64,000 nt of DNA from Posidonia oceanica (taxonomy: Eukaryota > Streptophyta > Magnoliopsida > Alismatales > Posidoniaceae), in contig JAZBRS010000075.1 of NCBI GenBank assembly GCA_037176725.1, positions 74,092,001 through 74,156,000 on the forward strand, read 5' to 3'. Numbering within the stretch: position 1 is the first letter of the stretch; each line of letters begins with the position of its first letter. A program made the position numbers and the translations under genes. The notes beneath the pieces are model-generated. The model was not told where the DNA came from. It saw only the letters and a list, made by a program, of their open reading frames with translations, and did no database searches. Positions 45,402-56,639 of this stretch are shown one piece after another.

Positions 45402-46672
45402 TGATGAGCACATTATTCTTACATGTTTTATGTCCCATATTTATCTCTTTTGTTCATAAATAATATTACTCGAGGTATTTTGTGCAATTTGTGTAGGAAC
45501 TTTGACTTGAAGAGAAAAGAGAAAAAGAAGGTAGAAAAATGATAAAAGATAAAAAGAAATACAAATCGAAGGATACAAGAAATGCAAATCCGTAAAAGAT
45601 ATCAAATACACTTTTTCCACGTGTGTGAACACGAGGAGGAAGATAAGGAAACAGAATTAACCAAGTTTGAGCTAATTTCGGGCCAGCTGGCGCCTCCCAG
45701 GTGTCCAACTGCACAACTGGTGCCTCTCAGGTGTCCGGAGAAGATATCTTTGATTCAGTCTTTGGCCTTCACATAGATCACTTGGAAATATCTTATAATT
45801 GAAATTCAGTTTCCTGATTTGTATCCGGATTTGTCTACGTGACAGCCAAGTCCTTATAAGCCTATAAAAGGGACCCATTATATAAACCCTAGGAGCTTTG
45901 ATCTTCCACATTAGGCTTAGACTTTCTTCTTCCATTGTTTTAGAGTATTCAAGCTTATTTTCTGTAATCAATTTATTTTATTAATACAAGTTCATTTCTT
46001 TTATCTTAATTATGTCTTGCTCTTCTCTTTTCCTATCTTTTATTTTGATGTTGTCCATTATCATGCTTAGCTAAGTTTTAGATCTAGGGTTTAGATGAAG
46101 TTTATGTAATTGCATATGTTGTGATTAAGTTCCTCTTTGTCTTCTTATACTTAAATACTATGATTATGTAGACTGGATGTATATTACATAGATCATTCAT
46201 TATTCGATAAATTTTGATAGATTAACATTGATAATATCTTTTTAATCTATGCTTAGGGAAGAATAACTTGGAGGTTGTGTATATAATCTCAAATCTATTA
46301 TATATAATTTGATTTACTTTGATTTGTGTGATTTTATCTTAAGACTTGATAATATATGGTGCATTGCATATAGATTATGCTTGTTAGGATAAGAACCATT
46401 AAGTTAAACTATTTAGATCATGAAGAGAGACAGAGAGTGGATTTAATCATGCATATTGTATTTTACATAAATGGATTCGAAACCCTAGGTTTTAATTAAT
46501 TTGATTACATCTTCTAGTTTTAGTTCTTAATCATCATCACTCTCAAACTCCTTTCAATAACTGATAATTAATCTCTGTATTTTGAAACTCTATTCTCTGT
46601 GAGATCGACCCGTATTTTGCATACGTACTACATAGTACACCGTGCACTTGTGGTTAATTAAAATTCACATCA
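45402..46672 (+). mobile_element. 5' LTR of element F
   Basis: TGATGAGCACATT to TTCACATCA. TATA box TATAAAA at 45863-45869. U3 has two decayed hairpins at 45687-45738. Differs from the 3' LTR by scattered, mostly transition changes. Confidence 0.9.
45687..45738. repeat. Hairpin pair in U3 of F 5' LTR
   Basis: TGGCGCCTCCCAGGTGTCC and TGGTGCCTCTCAGGTGTCC; both right arms have TG where the 3' LTR copy has CG. Confidence 0.72.
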
Positions 46673-46678
46673 AGTTTT

Positions 46679-46696
46679 TGGCACCGTTGCTAGGGA
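46679..46696 (+). other. Primer-binding site of element F
   Basis: TGGCACCGTTGCTAGGGA after AGTTTT, two changes from the Athila-type TGGCGCCGTTGCCGGGGA attributed to tRNA-Asp. Confidence 0.72.
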
Positions 46697-48279
46697 ATAG
46701 TGTTTTATAACATTGATTTATTGTCGGTTATTTCTTTCTTTCCGTTTTTATTTTAAAAAAATAAATTTTTTTTTCGTTATTTTAATCTTTCTTTTTGTTT
46801 TTATCTAAAAAAAAATTGAAAAAAAAAAGATACTTTTTGATTTGGGGTTGAAGTATATAAAACAGGGATTGGAGGAGTGAAAAAAAAAAGAAAAAAAAAG
46901 AAAGAAAAGAAGAAGTCCAAGTAAGTTCTTTATTTCTCAAATTTTTTGATAATTTTGCATGAATTTTTGAAGATTATCTCAATTATTATCTGATTCATAT
47001 ATTTTATTGGATTTTTCTTGATCTCAAAAGTAAAAAGAAGAAGAAGAGATATTTAAAGTTGAACTTAAATTCAAAAGTTCATGATAAGATAGAAACCTAC
47101 TTTCAAGGACATGCATCATATCTTGTGCATCTAGATATAGATTTTCTATTTTTGGAATTTAAATTTCATCATATCTTGTTGGATTTTTCGTTATCTCAAA
47201 AGTAAAAAGAAGAGATATTTAAAGTTGAACTTAAATTCAAAAATTCATGATAAGATAGAAACCTACTTTCTAGGACATGCATCATATCTTGTGCATCTAG
47301 ATATAGATTTTCTATTTTTGGAATTTAAATTTCATCATATCTTGTTGGATTTTTCGTGATTTGAAAAGTAAAAAAAAAGTTATTTAAAGTTGAACTTAAA
47401 TTCAAAAATTCATGATAAAATAGAAACCTATTTTCTAGGACATGCATCATATCTTGTGCATCTAAATATAGATTTTCTATTTTTAAAATTTAAATTTTAT
47501 TGTTGGAGATTGCTGGAGGAAAGGTACGTGTTTTTATCTTAATTTCTTGCATATTAAAGCACGTAGTTTGTAGGAGAGAACAACTTATTTGTACATCATT
47601 GATTGTATATTATATATCAAAGTACCTAAGGACATAACCCATAGCACAATATAAGGTGGGGATTTCATCACCCTTCCTTAGTCCAAAAACAACAATATCA
47701 AGAATAAAGCATTGACCCAAGTCTAAATTAAAATCAAGTAGACATTGGCCCCTAGGATTCGAGCTCAATAGGACAAGGGAGCTTAAGGGTGAATCAAATT
47801 TAAAATTCTTTTCCTACTTGGTGTCTAGAAAAGTGGTTCACAAGGTTACACCTTAAAAGACAAGTGGTTATTTAATTAGATCCGTTGCTCAAGCACGGGG
47901 AGCCTCCCACTTTCCTCCACTGATCTGACCAATTAGGTTAGAGAATTTTGATTTGAGAATATCGAAGGTTAACTTTGAAGTTAGGAGCTGTCTAGTTGTT
48001 TTTAGGTCAACCTTATTTCTAGGGCTTCTTTGAATTGTGTGCTAGACTAGGTTTCTTCATCTCTCCTATCTATAGAATCAGGATTTCACTTCTCATCTCC
48101 TAGAATCTTCTCATCTTCTTTAGGGTTTCGTTATCTCTAATCTATGTCAGTCGGTTGCACTAATTTGGGTTAGAAATTTCACTTTCAAATTCGAACCCAA
48201 TAATTTAAAAATTGCTGAAGAATTAAAATACTCATCCTGAACCCTAACAGGTAGATATTCATATGTTAAAGGATATTCA
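46697..48279. other. Leader of element F with a three-fold 166-172-bp repeat
   Basis: Copies begin with GGATTTTTC at 47009, 47181 and 47347 and share AAAGTTGAACTTAAATTC and GGACATGCATCATATCTTG. The rest (47500-48279) shows no coding similarity. Confidence 0.75.
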
Positions 48280-49180
48280 ATGAATCAAGTTGGATATAGA
48301 TTTGAACAATTCAATTATGAGGCCCAAAGACCTTGGAATGAGTCAAGTGACCCTTATGCCTCAAATTACAATTTAAATTGTGGTCAACCTGATTTCTTAT
48401 GGGCCCAAAGATTATATGATGGAGGGTCTAACTTCAATCAAGTCCAATCTCATGAGTTTGAACTTTATCCATATTCGGACCCACAATACAACTCAACCTT
48501 TCCTCATCTAGATTGTAAACAAGAAGAAGAAATTAGGATAACAAGTCTAGAAAAGAGCCTAGAAGAGCTAGTGGAAGCAAGTATACAGACCTCTATCAAC
48601 ATAACTGCCAATACTCATACCATAGCTCATGTAGAAACGCAGTTAGGTCAACTAATCAATGTTATAAAGGAGAGAGAGGAATGGAACTTTTCTACTCAAC
48701 ATGTGAACTCCCCTGATTAACCCTGTACTGTCCAAATAATGCCTGAAGTAGAAACCCAAGTCTAAGTAGATGAGCCCACTAAAGAACCAGTTGGCCAGGT
48801 AGACCAATTCATTACAGAGGTTTCCCTTTCAAGTGATTTTATTGCGAAAAAACCTCAACCTATCGTTCTTATGTTTCCACCTGAGCCCTCATCATTACCA
48901 TCTACTATAGGACCATTAGAGCTATGTGTCAAGCCATATCATTCAACTCTAGTCAATTATGAACTCAAACCCTCATTTCTTATTTAATTAAATTACATGA
49001 GCTTATCTGATTTAATTTCATCATTTTGGGAAATTCATGAAGCCCGATTGAGAGAAGTCCAATGGTGGCTTGAATAGGCCGAAAAAGAAATTGCAAAAGT
49101 CAGACTGCCTCCTTGGCCAGATTGAGATTGTGCCCCAAAGATTGATAAGGTCTTGGATTTTCATGCACCTCAATTGTGAA
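48280..49180 (+). pseudogene. Gag-like remnant of element F
   Basis: Open from 48280 (MNQVGYRFEQFNYEAQ) to a TAA at 48718, after which the same frame continues with several stops to about 49177 (QPIVLMFPPEPSS; FWEIHEARLREVQWW). The segment LEELVEASIQTSINI followed by VETQLGQLINVIKERE matches the coiled segment at the end of Athila/Ty3 gag proteins (form: LEVQVGQLAKQLAER). No zinc knuckle, protease or polymerase follows. Tyr/Asn/Gln-rich start. Function as a capsid protein is inferred from that segment only. Confidence 0.6.
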
Positions 49181-50408
49181 TATGTATAAAATGTACATTA
49201 CTTTTCTTTTCTTAGCAGTAGAAGCACTCCATCCCGAATCAGGTATCATTGTTCTAACTTTAATTGTATTGTATTGATCATATCATTTATTGCATACATT
49301 GAGGACAATGCATGGTTTAGGTGTGAGGGGGGTGTCTTCTTTGCGTCTTTTTAATTTTCTTTAGTTAGAGTCTTTTGTGTGTCATTTCATTTAAAAATAA
49401 AAATAAATAAAACAAAAACAAAAGCAAATTAGGAATTATCCGTAATAATTTAACTAGCTAGGGGTGGATAAGTGACTTTGAGTTGAAGTTCAAAGGTAAA
49501 ACTGATAGGATGGAATCTCTCAAACCCTAGAGTGGAGACAAAATCTAAAAAATAACATCAACTGGATTATCCTTAAGCACATGTGTACCTTATCTTGCAC
49601 TTACACTTTAGTCCTTGACTTTGGAGAATAAAGGAAGACCTGAAACACCAGAGCATCAAAAGAGAAAAAGAGAAGAAAAAAAAGAGATTGCTGAAAGTCT
49701 AACAATCACTAAGTAACTAGGTAACTGTGCCTCAAGAAGCATTGGATATTCACGTAAAAAGGTGCATGGAGGACAAAAGCATAGAAAAGAAAATTCTTGT
49801 CTTTGTGGCCTTGGTTACTTGAGTGATTAAGTCTTTAGAGGTGTCTCAACACTTGGTGTCCTAAAACCATCTAGTTAGAGAATCACCGACCTAAAGCTCG
49901 ATAAATAGATAGCCAAGAAAAAGCCTAAGGAAGCAAGAATAAAGTTCTCTAAATTATCCAAATGAGATGTAAAGGTGCTCAAGTTTGACTTGAAAATCAT
50001 TGTTAAGGACTATTTTCACAAACACAAGGTACATGTGAATTAAATTTAAAGAAGGTTGATGTGAAAGATAGGAAAGAGTCTTCATGACATAAGGAGGAGA
50101 GAGAGACGTTAACTTGAGGTAGAGCTGGAGAATAAAGACTCAAAGTATTTTAGAAGCTTCCTAACTTGTTAAAATATTGTGGATAGTGATAGTGTAAATA
50201 ACTTTTTTATCTTTCTTTATTTTTTTCATTTCTTCTGGGATTTTGTGGGTAAATCCGCTGCAAACCCTCACGAGACACCACTCGTCCACTAGGGCAACCT
50301 AGGGGTTTAAAGACTTGTTTGCACGTGCTAAGTGCAATCACGATTCCTGCGAAAGTGAGTTAGGATTTTCTTTTTCTTTTGTTTTAGTCGATTTTGCTCG
50401 AGGACTAG
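49181..50408. other. Gene-free interior of element F
   Basis: No coding similarity; AT-rich with A-rich patches near 49395 and 49660. Pol would be expected here in an autonomous relative. Confidence 0.6.
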
Positions 50409-50431
50409 CAAAAGATAGGTATGGGAGTATT
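50409..50431 (+). other. Polypurine tract of element F
   Basis: CAAAAGATAGGTATGGGAG then TATT, directly before TGATGAGCAC; a typical plant Ty3 tract. Confidence 0.7.
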
Positions 50432-51704
50432 TGATGAGCACATTATTCTTACATGTTTTATGTCTCATATTTATCTCTTTTATTCATAAATAATATTACT
50501 CGAGGTATTTTGTGCAATTTGTGCAGGAACTTTAGACCTGAAGAGAAAAGAGAAAAAGAAGGTAAAAAAATAATAAAAGATAAAAAGAAATGCAAATCGA
50601 ATGATACAAGAAATGCAAATCTGTGCAAGATGTCAAATATACTTTTTCCACGTGTGTGAACACGAGGAGGAAGATAAGGAAACAAAATTAACCAAGTTGG
50701 AGCTAATCTCGGGCCAACTGGCGCCTCCCAGGCGCCCAACTACATAACTGGCGCCTTCCAGGCGCCCGGAGAAGATATCTTTGATTCAGTCTTTGGCCTT
50801 CACATAGATCACTTGGAAATAACTTGTAATTGAAATTCAGTTTCCTGATTTGTATCCGGATTTGTCTCCGTGACAGCCAAGTCCTTGTAAGCCTATAAAA
50901 GGGACCCATTGTGTAAACCCTAGGAGCTTTGATCTTCCACATTAGGCTTAGACTTTCTTCTTCCATTGTTTTAGAGTTCTTCAAGCTTATTTTCTGTAAT
51001 CAAGTTATTTTATTAATACAAGTTCATTTCTTTTATCTTAATTATGTCTTACTTTTCTCTTTCCCTATCTTTTATTTTGATGTTTTCCATTATCATGCTT
51101 AGCTAAGTTCTAGATCTAGGGTTTAGATGAAGTTTATGTAATTGCATATGTTGTGATTAAGTTTCTCTTTGTCTTCTCATGCTTAAATGCTATGATTATG
51201 TAGATTGGATGTATATTACATATATCATTCATTATTCGATAAACTTTGATAGATTAATATTGATAATATCTTTTTAATCTATGCTTAGGGAAGAATAACT
51301 TGGGGGTTGTGTATATAATCTCAAATCTATCATATATCATTTGATTTAGTTTGATTTGTGTGATTTTATCTTAGGACTTGATAATATATGGTGCATTGCA
51401 TATAGATTATGCTTGTTAGGATAAGAACCATTGAGTTAAACTATTTAGATCATGAAGAGAGACAGAGAGTGGATTTAATCATGCATATTGTATTTTACAT
51501 AAATGGATTCGAAACCCTAGGTTTTAATTAATTTGATTACATCTTCTAGTTTTAGTTCTTAATCATCATCACTCTCAAACTCCTTTCAATAACTAATAAT
51601 TAATCTCTGTGTTTTGAAACTCTATTCTCTGTGGGATCGACCTGTATTTTGCATACGTACTACATAGTACACCGTACATTTGCGGTTAATTAAAATTGAC
51701 ATCA
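50432..51704 (+). mobile_element. 3' LTR of element F
   Basis: TGATGAGCACATT to TTGACATCA, colinear with 45402-46672. It keeps intact hairpins at 50719-50768. Confidence 0.9.
50719..50768. repeat. Hairpin pair in U3 of F 3' LTR
   Basis: TGGCGCCTCCCAGGCGCCCA and TGGCGCCTTCCAGGCGCCCG: two 7-bp stems GGCGCCT/AGGCGCC with 3-base loops (stem interrupted by one change in the second). Confidence 0.82.
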
Positions 51705-51895
51705 TTATGCAATTTCTGTTGTTTGTATGTAGATGCATGATTTATGCAAAATCTGTTGAAGAATGCATGATTTATGCAAATTCTGTTGCTTGCATGATTT
51801 ATGCAAATTTATTGTAGATGCATGACTTATGTAATTTTCATTGTAGATGCGTGACTTATGCAATTTTTATTGTAGATGCATGATTTATGCAATTT
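51705..51895. repeat. Short ATGCATGATTTATGCAATTT repeat
   Basis: About six copies of GATGCATGATTTATGCAA with AATTCTGTTG or TTTCATTGTA spacers; copies continue left of element F (45335-45401), so F is inserted within the array. Confidence 0.75.
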
Positions 51896-53084
51896 GTTGC
51901 CCTCGGCATTTGGAATGCTAGGAATGCCTACTATATTGGAAAGAGTAGTCCTCAACTCACGATACCCTACCTGAACTCCTAGACTGTAGGTGGCTCTCTG
52001 GAATGGACTGTGTCTCAGAGGATGATGTGTCGGGTGGTGTGGTGAGAAACAAAGCTCCTTGCCAAACTCTCTAGGACCTACACCTACTTTTTTATTTTCA
52101 TTTTCATTTTTTTTTACTCCCTCATAGGTTTGCAGGTTTACTCTATCCCTGTCTTGGAGGTAAAAAACACTTAGTCTGGTGCTGGGGAGCTGCTGTAAGA
52201 CAGGGGTGGCTAGTCCCTGGAGGATTTGTGGGATTTCCAGGCGTATGCTCCGACTCCTTTCCAGGATAGTCATAGGGATAGGACTATTCTGCTCAACTCT
52301 ATCTCTAGGGCTGACTTCTATCTTTGACTTCTGTCTTCCTCTTTTTTTTATGCCTTTTTATTGATTGATTTTTTTGATTGTTTTTTTTTTTGATCTTTTC
52401 TTTTCTTTTCTCTCTCTTTTTTTTTCTTTTTTTTTTTCACTCTCACTCTCGGCCTATCATTTTCTCTACCTCTGGAGGTATAGGTCCTATGAGGAGTTTG
52501 GACATTTCGCTCTGTACTTTTTATTGGATGATGGCTCCCTCACTTGCTAGGATATTTAGGTAGTGTCAACTAAGAAGGAACAAACTCTTTCCAAAGTAGG
52601 GTAGCTATCCCGATTTTCATCATCGGGCAATGTTGGCATGCATATGTTTTTGTTGTTTTTTAGTTTTCTGATTTTTTTGTTTTTGCTTTTTTTTTATTGT
52701 TTTTTTTATTAAACCATGGCAGAAAGCAATCATGTCTCTAATTATCCCTAGGCTTAATTTGTAAAAAGGGAAGAAAACATCCAATTATGGCATGTAAACA
52801 TCAAACACACACTTCAAAAGGCATGTACATGGTAAATGCTAGTGTTGTAACATGGTTTGTGAAAAATGAAAACACTAAACACATCCAAAAGGCATGTATA
52901 ACATGGCATGGCATATGATAGGCATGGTAAGTATGTGTATAATAGGCATATAGACATGGCACGAAGCAAAATATTAAAGCATATATAACAAGGCAAGCAA
53001 GTAAAGCAAACACATGCGAGCAATCATGCAAACGGGAGAAAGCCACTAAGTGGAAAAGCGAAAACAAAAGCTGGAGTCTGGTTC
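51896..53084. other. 5' leader of element E
   Basis: No coding similarity. T-rich tracts at 52350-52440 and 52640-52705; a GGCATGTA/CATGGCA-rich stretch at 52790-53000. The 148-codon frame at 51827-52273 (minus) has no recognisable domain. Confidence 0.5.
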
Positions 53085-53102
53085 TCCCCAGCGGAGTCGC
53101 CA
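53085..53102 (-). other. Primer-binding site of element E
   Basis: Minus strand TGGCGACTCCGCTGGGGA, five bases after the LTR end GATTACA (spacer TAAAC). The TGGCGACTC start is common in Tat-type elements; tRNA identity not determined. Confidence 0.75.
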
Positions 53103-53850
53103 GTTTATGTAATCATGTGATCGAACGGCTCGATGAACCGAATCGCGGGTCACGGCTAAAAAAGATGTAAAAAATGGACGAAGGCCGAAGAAAAGAAAAC
53201 AAAACTTGGAGTCGCCACCTAGTCTATTTTGAAATCAGGGAAGACGAGGAAAATCCGAAAATGTATAAACAATAATAATAATAAAACAAGAAAGGACATA
53301 ATACTAGTCATTACGGGCCAGAGATCGGGCAAGGACTCCTATTACGCATGGGGAAGGTGTTAGGCACCCCCATGCGCCCGAGAGAGTCAGTCTTTCTGGG
53401 CTATTCCGCTCGTTTGTGGCTAATGTCGGCCATGATGCCATTTACTATACGCCCAAAGGCGATAATGCTATGCCATGTAAATCATGCTAAATGCCTTGTA
53501 AAACATGCCAAATGCCTTTGAAAACATGCTGAAATTGTATGCTTAATGCCATGATGTATGATGAAAACAAAAACATGTATCCTATGTGCTCAGCGGTGCT
53601 GACCACATCTTGGAAAGAGAGATCTCAATCCACAAGAACTTCGGGCAGTATACATCATTGCTTTAATGTAATGTAGGCAAGAAACAAAACGTTGGAGAAA
53701 CCATGCAATGCAAGGACGCGACATGTAAAGGGAAACAATGATCAAGCAATATGCATGGATGCTAGGGCATGCACTGGAAGTGATCAGATGCGGGAAACGA
53801 CAAGCGAAACGAAGAAGCAACTCCAAATCAGGATGTAGCTGACTTAAAGT

Positions 53851-53909
53851 GTTGGACGCTAGGACCACTGGTGTCCAACGTTGGACGCTGGGATCCTCAG
53901 CGTCTAACA
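53851..53909. repeat. Hairpin module in E 5' LTR
   Basis: Partner of 35768-35826; the first hairpin has GTGTCCAACG for GCGTCCAACG. Confidence 0.8.
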
Positions 53910-54255
53910 CCTAAACTCAGGTTTTTTGAAGAATGTGAATGCATGTATTTGTAAACATGATTTTAATGCCATGTAGCAACTGTAGAAAAGCAAATCAGGC
54001 TAGATAGCTAAAACAAAAACCACCATACTCAGAATCGATGTTGAAAAGTAAAAAACAAAGATGCGGCATGCAAGGAGAATCAAATCATATCTTGAAAGAA
54101 ACATGCTATATGCTTTTGAAAACGTGCCAAATAGCAAAGATGAAAACCTTAAAGCCACTGTAGACATGCAAATCATGTTGGACGATCAAAGCCAATGTAA
54201 ACAGACCCAAAACTAATATTAAGAAACTTCAAAACAGGGCTCAGTCTACTAGAAG

Positions 54256-54315
54256 TGTTGGACGCTAGGATATACAATGTCCAACGTTGGACGCTTATAT
54301 CTCAGCGTCCAACAC
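54256..54315. repeat. Hairpin module in E 5' LTR
   Basis: Partner of 36173-36232; one half-site has decayed to AATGTCCAACG. Confidence 0.82.
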
Positions 54316-54490
54316 AGAGAGTTCAGAAATAAAAAATATGTCCTATCTAGGAAATAAACAATATGCTCAGATCCCAGAAACCATGATAATATGATGTAAA
54401 TCATGTTAGGCAGAAAACATTGTGGGTAAAAATCTCAAGGAAACAAACAAATCATTTCTGATGGATAAAATAAGAAAACAGGAAACATAA

Positions 54491-54550
54491 GTGTTGGACG
54501 CTGTGATAACTAGCGTCCAACGTTGGACGCTGTATTCAGTAGCGTCCTAC
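54491..54550. repeat. Hairpin module in E 5' LTR
   Basis: Partner of 36418-36476, with central AGCGTCCAACGTTGGACGCT intact. Confidence 0.85.
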
Positions 54551-54727
54551 AACTTGTGACAGATTTATAAGTGAATAACTCAGAGAAGAAAGCATATTTT
54601 CAATTCAGATGCTATTATAAATGAATTATGATTGGGATGAAACAAAACAGACTGTATATAGCATGGACAAACAAACAGAAGATGTATAAAATATTTTACA
54701 AATGAAAATATGCAAAAATGAACTTCA

Positions 54728-54787
54728 GGACGTTGGACGCTGGCCATGGTAGCATCCAACGTTGGACGCACCAGGCTCAGCGTCCAA
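54728..54787. repeat. Hairpin module in E 5' LTR
   Basis: Partner of 36658-36716; opens with TTGGACGC intact and closes AGCGTCCAATGC. Confidence 0.8.
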
Positions 54788-55445
54788 TGCACTGACAGAG
54801 CATCTAATTTGTAAATCCATTCAACATGGATCGAAACGAAACAAAAAAGCATTCACCGAGCTAGAGTAGACATTTACAAACATAAACATGCAATTACCAT
54901 AAAAAATGGATGAGTAAATCGTCCTCCACGCCTCCACTTGCCTCTCACCGGAATCCAGTGAGTGCTCCGGCCATTTGAGGATCGGGGAGCTCACGGAGCT
55001 CAGCTACGGCTCATCATGGAGGTTCGGGGAGGTCATGAGGGACCTTGGGATGCAAGAAATGGGGGATGGGTCCTCGACCAAGCTCAACGACCGGCGGCCT
55101 CATTTGACCAGAAAACGGAATTATAGATTAATAGAGGCATATCAGTAGTAAATACTATGTAACTTGCATTCGAACTAATATTCACAGCATAATAATAAGG
55201 TTCTAAGCTATGGAGAAGGAGGTACTTACCTGTTTTGTTGTTTGGTGTGGCTTCCCTGGCGCCGGCGGCCTTCTCCGGCGGGTTTGTGGTGGCTCAGGCG
55301 GCGGCAAGCTGTTGGGTAGGTCTGGTTGTATCTCTGGAGGCTAGAGGTGGCTGGAGGTATGGGAATTTCAGAGGTTTGTAAGTGGTGTTTGCTTTGAAAA
55401 TTCACACAAATAGGTGCCTCCCCCTTCAATGGAGAAGAGAAGATG

Positions 55446-55453
55446 TTTTTATA
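55446..55453 (-). promoter_or_regulatory. TATA box of element E 5' LTR
   Basis: Minus TATAAAAA in CATATAAAAACATC; conserved at 37385-37392 in the other LTR. Confidence 0.6.
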
Positions 55454-55589
55454 TGGCTGCATGGATTGAGAACATAAGAAGTGGAAACGAGGGGTCTGAC
55501 AAGGTCGAAAATGTGTCTTGGATAGAGGGCAAAAAGGAATTTGTACCTGGGAGTCGTTTGGGATTCCAAAATCAAAATCTGTCAGTCCT

Positions 55590-55730
55590 GGTGTGTTAGA
55601 CGCCTACCTGGGCGGCATCCAACATAGGACGCTGCCTCAGGTAGGGTCCAACACCTCAAAGAGCTGAAAGGTGTTAGATGCTAGATTCCATGCTTTCAAC
55701 ATAAGACGCGGGCATATCCAGCGTCCAACG
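55590..55730. repeat. Two hairpin modules in U3 of E 5' LTR
   Basis: Partners of 37531-37669; they end about 137 bp upstream (minus strand) of the TATA box at 55446-55453. Confidence 0.75.
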
Positions 55731-56137
55731 ACCCAGAGAGTATTTTGGGATATTTTAGGGTGTTTTTTGGTTGGATTTTGGTTGGACTTAGGCTTGAACT
55801 TAGGTTTAGACTTGGTTTAGGGCAAGGCTTAGGTTTGGGCTTGGTTTTGGACTAGGCTTGGGTTTGGACTTGGGTTTAGGTTTAGGCTGGGATTGGTTTT
55901 GGGATTGGTGAATAAGTGGGGGCCGCCATGACTGAGCACATCCTGGGGAGAAAATCGTCGACAAAGGACTACAAAATCGAGGTGTCTACAACTATAACAA
56001 GGTTTTTTCATAGTAATTAACGGACCCTCATCAGAAGTGGTCTGGGAGAAGTTCAAATATTAAAAAAATCATGATAACACCCTTTAATTTGTTGGAAAAC
56101 ACAAATTCCACGGAAATGTAGAAAAGAACCCATAAAA

Positions 56138-56552
56138 AAATGTATACATGTTTCAAATTAATTATATATTTTGATAATCAAGTTTATTACTATTAATCTA
56201 CATGTTTTTTATTTATTCCAACACTTATTCTAATACTTATTCCATTTTTCAACCAAACCAGAATTTATTATTATACACACTTATTCACTTCCAAAAGAAA
56301 ATCACTTCTAAACAGAACAAGTAAAGTAGGAATAAGTGAAAAGTGGTATTAATATTCTGATGGTATTGCTATTAAATTTGGAAGTTATTTTTTTAAAGTT
56401 GAATAAGTGTGTATAATGAGATATTCTGGTTTGGGTGAAAAGTGGAATAAGTATCACAATAAGTGTTCAAATAAGTGATAAACATATAAATTAATAATAA
56501 TCGACTTGATTATCAAGATATATATCTAATTTAAAGTATGTTTACATTATAT
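56138..56552. mobile_element. Foldback element (MITE-like), ~415 bp
   Basis: Left arm 56138-56300 and right arm 56385-56552 are inverted copies over about 150 bp. Matched words include TTGATAATCAAG with CTTGATTATCAAG, TATACACACTTATTCA with TGAATAAGTGTGTATA, AACCAAACCAGAAT with ATTCTGGTTTGGGT. No transposase; superfamily and target duplication could not be fixed. Confidence 0.7.
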
Positions 56553-56639
56553 TATATATATATTGATTTTTAAACAAAAAATAAACATATTGTATACATA
56601 CATATATCAAAATAACTTAGTAGAATAACTTTCTACTAT

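Larger units (their letters stand above)
45402..51704 (+). mobile_element. Element F: Athila-like non-autonomous Ty3/gypsy element, 6.3 kb
   Basis: Two LTRs of about 1.27 kb (45402-46672, 50432-51704) with TGATG/CATCA ends, a primer-binding site, a polypurine tract and a perfect TTATG duplication. The interior carries only a gag-like remnant (48280-49180). The Athila-type primer-binding site and the polypurine context TATGGGAGTATTTGATGAG support the lineage. It is inserted in the interior of element E. Confidence 0.88.
35025..55990 (-). mobile_element. Element E: 21-kb non-autonomous LTR retrotransposon with giant tandem arrays
   Basis: Two 2.9-kb direct LTRs (35025-37928 and 53108-55990), a primer-binding site (53102-53085), a polypurine tract (37944-37929) and near-matching 5-bp flanks (ACCAT before 35025, ACTAT after 55990). 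The interior has no gag, protease, RT or integrase. It consists of three tandem arrays next to the 3' LTR, element F as a later insertion (45402-51704), and low-complexity leader sequence. This fits a large retrotransposon derivative mobilised in trans by a Tat-like partner. Without F the element is about 14.7 kb. Confidence 0.85.
53108..55990 (-). mobile_element. 5' LTR of element E
   Basis: Minus strand TGTAGACACCTCGATTTT to CATGATTACA. TATA box at 55446-55453. Contains a second sequence like a primer-binding site, minus TGGCGACTCC (53217-53208), 100 bp inside its 3' end. GC-rich 54930-55330. The mirror copy is 35025-37928. Confidence 0.9.

Noticed and set aside
51827..52273. 148-codon reading frame on the minus strand in E's leader
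   Set aside because: No gag or other domain features; it starts beside a short tandem repeat and its tail translates that repeat.
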